Shown here one piece after another: positions 1-6,489 of a stretch of 11,081 nucleotides of DNA; positions within the stretch are counted from its first letter, which is position 1, and each line of letters begins with the position of its first letter. Where the stretch lies: positions 1 through 11,081 of the forward strand of contig SLLP01000185.1 in the NCBI GenBank assembly GCA_007133995.1, given 5' to 3'. A program made the translations under genes and the position numbers. Under the pieces are notes generated by a model. The model was not told the origin of the DNA, did no database searches, and saw only the letters and a list, made by a program, of their open reading frames with translations. This DNA is from Balneolales bacterium. GTDB lineage: Bacteria > Bacteroidota > Rhodothermia > Balneolales > Natronogracilivirgulaceae.

Positions 1-1
1 G

Positions 2-73
<72 letters not shown>

Positions 74-80
74 TTATGCA

Positions 81-156
<76 letters not shown>

Positions 157-162
157 AGAGGA

Positions 163-247
163 TGGTGGGGAGGACAGGATTCGAACCTGTGAAGGCTAAG
201 CCAACAGATTTACAGTCTGCCCCGTTTGACCGCTTCGGTACCTCCCC
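163..247 (-). tRNA. tRNA-Tyr (anticodon GTA)
   Basis: This is a class II tRNA of 85 nt with a long variable arm. Its acceptor is GGGGAGG/CCTCCCC, its anticodon stem GCAGA/TCTGT encloses loop CTGTAAA (anticodon GTA), and its T loop is GGTTCGAATCC. The CCA is encoded (163-165). In a queuosine-using organism tRNA-Tyr(GUA) is a substrate of the queuosine pathway, to which the nearby queA belongs. Confidence 0.95.
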
Positions 248-282
248 GGGGGCTTTCAAAAAGTAAAAGAACTGGTTACACG

Positions 283-355
283 AGCCAGTGACCGGATTCG
301 AACCGATGACCGACGGTTTACAAAACCGTTGCTCTACCAACTGAGCTACACTGGC
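283..355 (-). tRNA. tRNA-Thr (anticodon TGT)
   Basis: The minus strand folds as acceptor GCCAGTG/CACTGGC, D stem GCTC/GAGC with loop AGTTGGTA, anticodon stem ACGGT/ACCGT with loop TTTGTAA (anticodon TGT), and a normal T arm. The discriminator is T and CCA is not encoded (the next bases are CGT), unlike the Gly and Tyr genes beside it. It is the promoter-proximal member of the cluster. Confidence 0.95.
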
Positions 356-365
356 AAAACATTTC

Positions 366-395
366 ATTATGTCAAAAAAAAGCATTTATTGACAA
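366..395 (-). promoter_or_regulatory. Candidate sigma70-type promoter for the four-tRNA cluster
   Basis: On the minus strand TTGTCA (395-390) is followed after 18 bp by CATAAT (371-366), a fair -35/-10 pair. The -10 box ends 10 bp before the first base of tRNA-Thr(TGT) at 355, which fits a start site at or near the mature 5' end. The call rests on hexamer match and position only. Confidence 0.5.
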
Positions 396-416
396 CTCCC
401 GCCGCCAGCACGGGAG
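396..416. other. Small GC-rich inverted repeat upstream of the tRNA promoter
   Basis: CTCCCG (396-401) and CGGGAG (411-416) form a perfect 6-bp stem with a 9-nt loop, in the gap between the end of ispF and the tRNA promoter. It could be a weak terminator for the leftward queA-ispD-ispF transcript, but no T run follows directly. The nearest T tract on that strand is about 14 nt further on and overlaps the promoter spacer. The rest of the 356-538 gap is AT-rich with nothing recognisable. Confidence 0.25.
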
Positions 417-538
417 AACATTCAAAATGCTCAAAAAAGCTCATATATTACACTTTACTGAGATTATCCGCACATATCGAAAGACACCTAAAGTAGGGAT
501 ATTTGCAATGTATGTCAATAAAACAGTTAAAAATAATT

Positions 539-1036
539 TTAATATCTTTTTGATGAATCAGCATGAAGCAGGCAGACTGCCATCGCACACATGCCCTCCT
601 CTCTTCCGATCATCCCAATCCGCTCCGATGTCGTCGCTTTCACAGATATTTCATCAATTTTCAGACCCAGATCTGCGGCAATGTTAGCCCTCATTTGATC
701 GATAAAGGGCCTGAGCTTCGGCCGTTCGGCTACTACGGTGCTGTCGACATTGCAAATCAGATATCCCTGGTCACGAATCAGCTGCACCGCTTTCCTCATC
801 AGAGACCTGCTGTCGGCTCCTTTCCATTCGGGATCGGTATCCGGGAAATGGGTGCCGATATCTCCCATAGCGGCCGCCCCCAGAAGTGCATCGATAATGG
901 CGTGCAAAAGCACATCGGCGTCCGAATGGCCATCAAGACCCTTTTCAAACGGTATGGTCACACCGCCAAGCACCAGTTTTCGTCCTTCGGCAAGTCGGTG
1001 CAAATCATAACCAAATCCTGTTCTTATCGTTTTCAT
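539..1036 (-). CDS. ispF: 2-C-methyl-D-erythritol 2,4-cyclodiphosphate synthase
   Basis: IspF is the cytoplasmic MEP-pathway enzyme that cyclises CDP-methylerythritol 2-phosphate to MEcPP, releasing CMP. At 165 aa it has the normal family length. Visible motifs are GYDLHRL at 9-15 (Asp11 and His13 as metal ligands), GHSDADVLLHA at 36-46 (His45 as the third ligand), DIGTHFPDTDP at 59-69, VDSTVVAERPKL at 97-108 and the KATTSERIGMIGREEG signature at 133-148. The family acts as a homotrimer with active sites between subunits. It follows queA and ispD on the same strand. The start is the only sensible one and matches the family N-terminus (MKTIRTGFGYD), yet its ATGAAA lies inside the end motif of a dispersed hairpin repeat. 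No Shine-Dalgarno sequence is visible, so translation initiation depends on repeat-derived sequence or on coupling. Confidence 0.97.
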   Translation of the reverse strand: MKTIRTGFGYDLHRLAEGRKLVLGGVTIPFEKGLDGHSDADVLLHAIIDALLGAAAMGDIGTHFPDTDPEWKGADSRSLMRKAVQLIRDQGYLICNVDSTVVAERPKLRPFIDQMRANIAADLGLKIDEISVKATTSERIGMIGREEGMCAMAVCLLHADSSKRY

Positions 1037-1157
1037 CTGTATAAAATGATTGATTCATATTGTCAGATAGAATGTCCATGACGTTTTTAATCATGCTCAT
1101 ATGTGGCCGGGCTACGGTCATGGACATAGCACTTCGTGACCTTCGGTTCATCTGTTT
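1031..1157 (-). repeat. Hairpin repeat copy A, filling the ispD-ispF junction
   Basis: Read on the minus strand, the copy begins with AACAGATGAA (1156-1147, containing the ispD stop TGA) and ends with ACAGATGAAA (1040-1031, containing the ispF start ATG). Inside is an 11-bp perfect inverted repeat, ATGTCCATGAC (1127-1117) and GTCATGGACAT (1082-1072). The right part, 1092-1031, matches 10814-10875 at 61 of 62 positions. The left part, 1127-1103, matches 8052-8076 at 24 of 25. End motif to end motif is 115 bp, with about 18 bp extra before the left arm compared with the tandem copies near 10.8 kb. It sits inside the operon, so its hairpin should be present in the queA-ispD-ispF mRNA. Confidence 0.88.
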
Positions 1158-1861
1158 TTCTTAAGCCAGTTTTCAATGAAGATGAGATCAGACGGATAGG
1201 TCACCTTGATATTTTCCTGGCTCCCTTCCACCACGTGGACGGGATATCCTGCATATTCCGCCAGCGACGCATCATCGGTCGCAATAAATCCGCTTTGTTC
1301 GGCTTTCTGAAAGGCATCCATCAACAGATTGATACGGAAAATCTGCGGTGTCTGTGCAAGCCATACCCGGTTCCGATCGGTAGTGGCTGTGATCTGCCCG
1401 ATTTCATTGACCAGCTTGACCGTATCCCTTGCCGGCACGGCCAATATCGCCGCCCCTTCTTCATTGGCTACTTGCAGTGCTTGATTTACAGATGCCAGCG
1501 GGAAACAGGGTCGAACTGCATCATGCACCATAACCAGTTCCACATCGGTTTGTTCCAACTCGTGCAATCCGTTGCCAACCGAGTGCATGCGCTCCCTCCC
1601 GCCGGATGTCATCCTAAAATCCACTTCGCCGGTCTTTCCAGCTGACTCAAGGCATTTCTCTGCAATTTCTGCGACATCACCGGCCAGATCATCCGAAACC
1701 GGTATCACGAGTTGCCTGACGCTCTCTACCTGAAGCATTCGGGTGATGGTATGGGCCAGGATCGTCATCGAACCGACCTGAAGCATCTGCTTGGGCAGCT
1801 TCGAATCCATCCTGCTTCCCTTTCCTGCCGAAGGTATGATGACACCGGTTGAAGGAATCAT
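1148..1861 (-). CDS. ispD: 2-C-methyl-D-erythritol 4-phosphate cytidylyltransferase
   Basis: IspD transfers CMP from CTP to methylerythritol 4-phosphate in the MEP isoprenoid pathway and acts in the cytoplasm. At 237 aa it has the usual length. Motifs in order are the nucleotide-binding loop PSAGKGSRM at 10-18, LPKQ at 22-25, SGGRERMHSV at 86-95, HDAVRP at 113-118, VPARDTVK at 142-149, TDRNRVWLAQTPQIF at 161-175, TDDASL at 195-200 and GSQENIKVTYPSDL at 213-226. The start lies 3 nt after the queA stop, so the two genes are probably translated in series; no strong Shine-Dalgarno sequence is seen. The last codons AAC-AGA-TGA form the left boundary motif of the repeat that separates this gene from ispF. 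Confidence 0.96.
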   Translation of the reverse strand: MIPSTGVIIPSAGKGSRMDSKLPKQMLQVGSMTILAHTITRMLQVESVRQLVIPVSDDLAGDVAEIAEKCLESAGKTGEVDFRMTSGGRERMHSVGNGLHELEQTDVELVMVHDAVRPCFPLASVNQALQVANEEGAAILAVPARDTVKLVNEIGQITATTDRNRVWLAQTPQIFRINLLMDAFQKAEQSGFIATDDASLAEYAGYPVHVVEGSQENIKVTYPSDLIFIENWLKKNR

Positions 1862-1864
1862 CGG

Positions 1865-2911
1865 TCAGATGATTAACATTGCATCGCCGAACGAGAAGAA
1901 ACGGTATTTCCTATCTACCGCCTCGTTGTAGGCGCGCATCAGGAAATGAAAATCGGCAAATGCGGCCGCCAGCATGAGCATAGTCGACTCGGGCCGATGG
2001 AAATTGGTGATAAGCGCCTCGGTGACTTTGAAATCATAAGGCGGATAGATGAATTTGTCGGTCCATCCCATGGCCGGCTTTGCGTGTCCACTTGCCGTCG
2101 TACTGGTTTCAATTGCTCTCACAGATGAGATGCCACAGGCGACAACTTTATGCTTTTTGGAGTTGAGTACCTGGTTGATAGTCTGCGATGACTCCTCGGA
2201 GATATAGTAGTTTTCGGAATCCATTCTGTGCTTGGTAAGATCCTCGACCTCCACCTGCCGGAAAGTGCCCCATCCGATGTGAACTGTTACCGGAACCATC
2301 AACACACCCTTATCCCTAAGCTTTTCAACCAGCTCGGGTGTAAAGTGCATCCCGGCGGTCGGGGCAGCAACGGCTCCGCGCTCTTTGGCGAAGATGGTTT
2401 GATAGCGCTCCTTGTCTTCCTGCTCCGGCTTGCGCTTGATATAGGGAGGAAGCGGCATCTCTCCAATCTCATCAAGGGTTGCATACAGCTTTTCATTGGG
2501 CTCTTCGGACAAAAAACGGATGGTACGCCCACGTGATGTGGTATTGTCTACTACCTCTGCAACCAGGTCATCGCCAAAATAAAGTTTATTTCCGATACGA
2601 ATCTTGCGGGCGGGCTCCACCAGTACATCCCACAATTTGTTGTCAGGCTGCAGCTCCCGAAGTAGAAATACCTCAATGGATGCATCGGTTTTCTCCTTCT
2701 TGCCTTTGAGACGGGCAGGAAAAACTTTTGTATTGTTGTAAACGAGGCAGTCTCCCTTGTCAAGATATTTGTGGATATCGGCAAATGTTTCATGCGTTAT
2801 GGACTGGTCTGCACGGTTTAATACCATCAGTTTCGCAGCGTCTCTTGGTTCAACGGGGTGGGAAGGGATCTTTATTTTTTCAAATTCGTATCTGAAATCC
2901 GTTAATTTCAT
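1865..2911 (-). CDS. queA: tRNA preQ1(34) S-adenosylmethionine ribosyltransferase-isomerase
   Basis: QueA transfers and isomerises the ribose of S-adenosylmethionine onto preQ1 at position 34 of GUN-anticodon tRNAs, making epoxyqueuosine. The 348-aa length is typical. Recognisable segments are MKLTDFRYEF at the N-terminus, RDAAKLMVLNR at 23-33, NNTKVFPARLKG at 59-70, EIGEMPLPPYIKR at 148-160, ERYQTIFAKERGAVAAPTAGMHF at 168-190 (given by position and family shape), HIGWGTFR at 211-218 and ITNFHRPESTMLMLAAAFA at 301-319. It is the first gene of the leftward operon with ispD and ispF. Queuosine and isoprenoid synthesis have no direct chemical link, so the grouping is probably genomic habit. No clear promoter was recognised upstream. 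Confidence 0.97.
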   Translation of the reverse strand: MKLTDFRYEFEKIKIPSHPVEPRDAAKLMVLNRADQSITHETFADIHKYLDKGDCLVYNNTKVFPARLKGKKEKTDASIEVFLLRELQPDNKLWDVLVEPARKIRIGNKLYFGDDLVAEVVDNTTSRGRTIRFLSEEPNEKLYATLDEIGEMPLPPYIKRKPEQEDKERYQTIFAKERGAVAAPTAGMHFTPELVEKLRDKGVLMVPVTVHIGWGTFRQVEVEDLTKHRMDSENYYISEESSQTINQVLNSKKHKVVACGISSVRAIETSTTASGHAKPAMGWTDKFIYPPYDFKVTEALITNFHRPESTMLMLAAAFADFHFLMRAYNEAVDRKYRFFSFGDAMLII

Positions 2912-3212
2912 CAGTTATTTCGGTTTGGTTTTTACGAGGTCAAATGGAGCATTTACAACCAATCAAACACCTGCCGGCCCAGCAAGTCGGTCATGAATGC
3001 TTCATGTCGTTAGTTAAATTGTTTTTCGGTGCAAGACAACTCATCCATAATAACTCTGTATTCATCAGATATGTCAGGGTCAGAGTCATTGATGCTTGGC
3101 ATTGGTCATTTAATTAGCCGAAATTGATATATTGACATATTGTGTTGTAGAACTGCGAAAAGTTTAGTAATATAGTGATTTTAAGCCCATATTACAAGCT
3201 CTTTCTGTTTCC
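2912..3212. other. Intergenic region between divergent queA and tRNA-Ser
   Basis: This AT-rich gap must hold the promoters for queA (leftward) and tRNA-Ser (rightward). For tRNA-Ser a weak candidate is TTGTAG (3145-3150), 17 bp, TAATAT (3168-3173), about 40 bp before the gene. An isolated TTGACA lies at 3132-3137 without a -10 box at a suitable distance. CATGAA-TGC-TTCATG (2992-3006) is a perfect 6-bp inverted repeat of unknown meaning, possibly an operator upstream of queA. No credible gene is present. Confidence 0.4.
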
Positions 3213-3298
3213 GGAGGTGTGCCAGAGCGGTCGAATGGGGCGGTCTCGAAAACCGTTGTACACTTTGTGTACCGGGGGTTCGAATCCCTCCACCTCCG
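3213..3298 (+). tRNA. tRNA-Ser (anticodon CGA)
   Basis: This is an 86-nt class II tRNA: acceptor GGAGGTG/CACCTCC, anticodon stem with GCGGT/ACCGT-type pairing around loop CTCGAAA (anticodon CGA, reading TCG), and a long variable arm with GTACAC/GTGTAC paired over TTT. The T arm contains GGGTTCGAATCCC. The discriminator is G, as usual for serine tRNAs, and CCA is not encoded. It stands alone, divergent from queA. Confidence 0.95.
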
Positions 3299-3605
3299 CA
3301 CAATCAGAACGGGTAGCCGGCAACATTCGACATCCATGCCCTTATGCCAGATGCCTTATCAACACCGGATAGCGGGCACCTGTTTACATAATCTTTCACC
3401 CGTTTATACGTATCTTGCATCGGCAGGTATGTTCTTTAATTGATTTAGAAATCCGGAGCTTTTGCTAAACAATAAAAGGAATCTCTCTTATTGCATCTGC
3501 AGCTTGATATAATTTGAATGTTTTCGTTACGTTTAGTATATATTGGAAAGCATCAGAATGTTTTACAATCACTGAACGTTAAGAAACGGTCTAAAGTGGA
3601 CAACC
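3299..3605. other. Intergenic region upstream of the secreted-protein gene
   Basis: No gene is seen here. An exact TATAAT occurs at 3508-3513, about 93 bp before the next start codon, but the sequence 17 bp upstream of it (CTCTTA) is a poor -35 box, so this is only a weak promoter candidate. No terminator-like hairpin with a T run was found after tRNA-Ser. Confidence 0.3.
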
Positions 3606-4115
3606 ATGAAAATAAATACGATCTTACTAATACTGGCTTTAATTGTTGCACTTCCGCTTCAGCAGGGTGTAGCACAGTTCAGGTCTGATAGCGGCTCTTC
3701 ATTGGATCGCACGGGACCTATTGTTCGTACCAATGACAGCGATGACCGAACTTCTTTTTTCGGATTACAGGATTTTCAAATGAACCACTCCTATGAAATG
3801 ACAATGGGTTCATTTGGCGGCAGTATGTACAATCAGAATACCTACACAAACACAATGCATCTGATGTTCAATGAAAATCTGCATGGCCGGGTTGATCTTG
3901 CCATGTCACATTCCCCGTTTGGATCCGGTCCGATGGGTCAGAACGATCAGACCCAGTTTTATGTCAGAAATGCCGAACTGAATTACAAATTCAATGAAAA
4001 CACCCGTATTCAGTTACGCTTTCAACAGATACCGCAGGGATACGGTTACGGTTATGGCTATTATTCTCCCCACCAGCGAAGAAATCACATGCATGATCCC
4101 TATCGCATATGGTAA
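3606..4115 (+). CDS. Secreted or outer-membrane protein of unknown function
   Basis: This is a 169-aa protein I do not recognise. It begins with a clear Sec signal peptide: MK, then a hydrophobic core (ILLILALIVALPL, residues 6-18), with likely cleavage after GVA at 21-23. The mature part opens with a Ser/Asp-rich stretch. It then has alternating polar/hydrophobic segments (about 61-70, 78-100 and 116-142) that look like beta strands, for example the stretch from Thr115 to Gln141 with regularly spaced Phe, Val, Leu and Tyr. A Gly-Tyr run (GYGYGYGYY, 145-153) and a His/Arg-rich tail ending in Trp follow. A small envelope beta-structure protein would fit. The gene lies 46 bp before the LytR_C-domain gene on the same strand and could share its transcript. 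Confidence 0.75.
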   Translation: MKINTILLILALIVALPLQQGVAQFRSDSGSSLDRTGPIVRTNDSDDRTSFFGLQDFQMNHSYEMTMGSFGGSMYNQNTYTNTMHLMFNENLHGRVDLAMSHSPFGSGPMGQNDQTQFYVRNAELNYKFNENTRIQLRFQQIPQGYGYGYGYYSPHQRRNHMHDPYRIW

Positions 4116-4161
4116 ACATAGATACTGGTAATCGGTTGAGAACCTATCTACTTTCTTTTGA

Positions 4162-4602
4162 ATGAGCGAAAATCAGCGTTCTCACTTCCTTCTTCACGCC
4201 GCCCTGGGATTTTCAAGCATCCTGCTGCTCGTACTGCTCGTTGCCCTTTTTTCCAGAATCATCTACCCTCGAATCGTATCGGAACGCACCGAAGTCAGTC
4301 TGTTGCTCAGCGATGTCATTCAGGTTGAAGTCCGTAACGGTTGTGGTGTGCCCGGACTTGCCACGAAGTTTACCTCTGTGCTCCGGCAGAGCGGCTTTGA
4401 TGTCGTCGATTCAGGGAATTTTGAAACTTTTAACATCACGCGATCATTCGTGGTCGACCGCAGTGGAAATATAGAAAATGCCCGAAGAGTCGCACGGGCC
4501 CTGGGGCTCTCCGATGATCGCATCATCCGGGAAATATCACCGGATTTCTACCTTGATGCCACAATCGTGATCGGCTCCGATTACGAATCACTCTCTCACT
4601 AA
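4162..4602 (+). CDS. LytR_C-domain membrane protein
   Basis: This is a 146-aa protein with one N-terminal membrane helix (about 10-34, rich in Leu, Val and Ile) followed by a single LytR C-terminal type domain (about 53-138). The domain is marked by VEVRNGCGVPGLATKF at 55-70, the LRQSGFDVVDSGN segment at 74-86, the AR-ALGL helix at 111-116 and the final ATIVIGSD strand at 133-140. In this domain family the fold is usually C-terminal to a LytR-CpsA-Psr phosphotransferase. Here the catalytic domain is absent, so a direct cell-wall ligase role is not supported, and a periplasmic binding or scaffolding role is only a guess. It lies 22 bp upstream of rsfS, which suggests co-transcription. Confidence 0.85.
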   Translation: MSENQRSHFLLHAALGFSSILLLVLLVALFSRIIYPRIVSERTEVSLLLSDVIQVEVRNGCGVPGLATKFTSVLRQSGFDVVDSGNFETFNITRSFVVDRSGNIENARRVARALGLSDDRIIREISPDFYLDATIVIGSDYESLSH

Positions 4603-4624
4603 GTCATTTACCCAAACGCTGCCT

Positions 4625-5020
4625 ATGAACGAAACCCGACCTTCAGTCATCCACACTCCTACAGCCAGGAAAGAGGCGTTTATCCCACTTGTACATCTCA
4701 TCAACAAAGCTTTGCTCGAAAAAAAAGCAGAGAAGTTGCGCGTACTCGATGTGCGCAAACTCACCACCCTCACCGACTATTTCATCATCTGTCAGGGAGG
4801 ATCGGATACCCACGTCAGGGCGCTCGCCAACAATGTAACCGAAAAAATCAAGGAACAGACCGGTGAGTATGTCTGGCGCAAGGAAGGTCTGGAAAGCAGA
4901 AAATGGGTGGTACTGGATTATGTCGATGTCGTCGTTCACATTTTCAATGAAGAAACCCGGAACTTCTATGCTCTTGAGAATATGTGGAATGATGCGGAAA
5001 TCACTGATATCGAAGACTGA
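4625..5020 (+). CDS. rsfS: Ribosome silencing factor RsfS
   Basis: RsfS binds ribosomal protein uL14 on the large subunit and blocks joining with the small subunit, lowering translation when nutrients are short. At 131 aa it is normal in length. The diagnostic segments are present: LDVRKLTTLTDYFIICQGGS at 41-60, the HVRALANNV helix at 63-71, WVVLDYVDVVVHIFNEETR at 94-112 and the NFYALENMWNDA signature at 113-124. About 20 residues precede the core, so a slightly later start is possible, but the ATG at 4625 gives a sensible 22-bp gap from the upstream gene. The 3' end overlaps the likely start of the lipoprotein gene. Confidence 0.95.
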   Translation: MNETRPSVIHTPTARKEAFIPLVHLINKALLEKKAEKLRVLDVRKLTTLTDYFIICQGGSDTHVRALANNVTEKIKEQTGEYVWRKEGLESRKWVVLDYVDVVVHIFNEETRNFYALENMWNDAEITDIED

Positions 5021-5480
5021 TCCCCTTAGCAGAGTCTTTCATCGCACCATCCGCTACTCGCTATCCAAAGCATGTTGTGCAGCGATATCGCTTCTGCTGC
5101 CGGCATGCATTTCATGTACTTCCGTAATGAAAACACAGGCCGCACCACCTGAGTCATCCACGCATACCCCGGTTGCACCACCAACCAGTGAACCGATTCA
5201 GTCCTCACCTGTCTACCTTGATTCTATCGAACTCGCATCCGATACTACCGGCACTTACATTCGGATCAGCGGGCACCTGCCCACCCCCTGCCACCAGCTT
5301 TATCCGCCGCAGCGGGACCCATCCAAAGACTCTCTCAGGGTAGTCCTTACATCCTGGCAAAAAAGAGATGTCATATGCGCCCAGGTTCTCGAACCCTTTG
5401 TATATTACATGAAGATAGCACCGCCGGAAGAACCGATTCCTGAATTCATATTTGTTAACGGTGAACGCGTCGGCGGGTAG
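4992..5480 (+). CDS. Putative lipoprotein of unknown function
   Basis: From the ATG at 4992 this gives a 162-aa protein. It has a long basic N-terminus, a hydrophobic stretch (AAISLLL at 30-36) and a lipobox-like LPAC at 36-39, so Cys39 would be the lipidated residue. A Pro/Ser/Thr-rich linker (about 48-70) follows. A compact C-terminal domain (about 73-160) contains YIRISGHLPTPCHQL and ends with FIFVNGERVGG; I recognise no named family for it. The start is uncertain: the 4992 ATG overlaps the end of rsfS by 29 nt, an in-frame ATG at 4989 precedes it, and the reading frame stays open further back within rsfS. A start at the ATG at 5127 would remove the signal sequence. A 27-bp gap separates it from the dehydrogenase gene. 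Confidence 0.65.
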   Translation: MRKSLISKTDPLSRVFHRTIRYSLSKACCAAISLLLPACISCTSVMKTQAAPPESSTHTPVAPPTSEPIQSSPVYLDSIELASDTTGTYIRISGHLPTPCHQLYPPQRDPSKDSLRVVLTSWQKRDVICAQVLEPFVYYMKIAPPEEPIPEFIFVNGERVGG

Positions 5481-5507
5481 TAAGTCCAAACCGAAATTAT
5501 TGTAGTT

Positions 5508-6485
5508 ATGCGCGTACTTGTAACCGAGCCCCAGCCCGGCAAGGGAATTGATCTCCTCAAAGCACGCTACGATGTTACCGTTGGCGAACGTGGCGAATAT
5601 GACAGTGAAGAACGGCTTGGGGAAGTGATCGGATCGTATCACGCTCTTCTCAGCTGCCTCTCCACACCGGTAACAAGCGATGTTTTACGGGCCGGGAAAA
5701 AGCTGCGGATCATCTCCAACTATGCCGTTGGCTACAATAATATTGATGTTGAAACGGCCAGAGAACTTGGAATACTCGTTTCCAATACCCCTGAAGTGCT
5801 TACCGAGGCGACGGCCGATTGCGCTTTCGCCCTGCTGCTGAGTGTCGCGCGCAGAATTCGCGAGGCAGAGGACCGTCTCCGTGCCGGTGAATTCGACGGG
5901 TGGCACCCCTTTGGTTTTCTGGGCACCGAGCTCAGCGGCAAGACCGCCGGCATCTACGGCATGGGTCGCATCGGACGCGCATTTGCTCGCAGGGCGCATG
6001 GTTTTGGGATGAAGATCCTCTACAACAACCTCGAGCGCCTGAAACCGGAAGACGAGAAAAAGTATCATGCCAGGTGGGTGGATTCTCTTGATGAACTGGT
6101 GCGTGAGTCGGATGTACTGTCGCTTCACTGTCCACTCACACCCGAAACCCGCCACGCAATCAACAAGGAGCGACTGGCGATGATGAAGCAGGACGCCATC
6201 CTCATCAATACGGCTCGCGGACCGGTCGTGGACGAAGCCGCCCTGGCCGAAGCGCTGCACGAGAACAGCATCGGCGGGGCCGGACTCGATGTCTTCGAGA
6301 TGGAGCCGAAAGTCCACCCGGACCTGCTCACGGCGCCTGACTGCGTGCTGCTACCCCATATTGCGAGCGCCACGCGCGAAACCCGTGCCCGCATGAGCGC
6401 CCTGGCCGCATCCTCGATCATATCCCACCTGGAAGGCAAGCCCGACCACGCCATACCCACACTTGTCTACCAGCGGAATTCGTGA
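5508..6485 (+). CDS. D-isomer-specific 2-hydroxyacid dehydrogenase (glyoxylate/hydroxypyruvate reductase-like)
   Basis: This 325-aa cytoplasmic oxidoreductase interconverts a 2-oxo acid and a D-2-hydroxy acid using NAD(P)H. The nucleotide-binding loop GMGRIG is at 151-156. The catalytic triad is Arg237 (NTARGPVVDEAAL), Glu266 (FEMEP) and His284 (LPHIASA), with the spacing seen in D-glycerate dehydrogenases. NYAVGYNNID at 71-80 and NTPEVLTEATAD at 93-104 are typical of the glyoxylate reductase/glycerate dehydrogenase branch. After the second strand of the Rossmann fold the sequence reads LYNNLERL, without the acidic residue of strict NAD enzymes, so NADPH use is possible; this is inference. 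The exact substrate cannot be fixed from sequence. Its stop is 4 bp before the MATE gene start, so the two are probably co-translated. Confidence 0.92.
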   Translation: MRVLVTEPQPGKGIDLLKARYDVTVGERGEYDSEERLGEVIGSYHALLSCLSTPVTSDVLRAGKKLRIISNYAVGYNNIDVETARELGILVSNTPEVLTEATADCAFALLLSVARRIREAEDRLRAGEFDGWHPFGFLGTELSGKTAGIYGMGRIGRAFARRAHGFGMKILYNNLERLKPEDEKKYHARWVDSLDELVRESDVLSLHCPLTPETRHAINKERLAMMKQDAILINTARGPVVDEAALAEALHENSIGGAGLDVFEMEPKVHPDLLTAPDCVLLPHIASATRETRARMSALAASSIISHLEGKPDHAIPTLVYQRNS

Positions 6486-6489
6486 CGGA

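Noticed and set aside
396..416. Rho-independent terminator of the queA-ispD-ispF operon
   Set aside because: The stem is only 6 bp and no T run follows directly on either strand, so it is listed only as an inverted repeat.
563..1081. A 172-codon plus-strand open frame
   Set aside because: It is the antisense shadow of ispF, whose minus-strand product carries all the family motifs.
2992..3006. Another copy of the hairpin repeat upstream of queA
   Set aside because: CATGAA-TGC-TTCATG shares only short words with the repeat family. The boundary motif, the loop GACACACAG and the tail are all absent.
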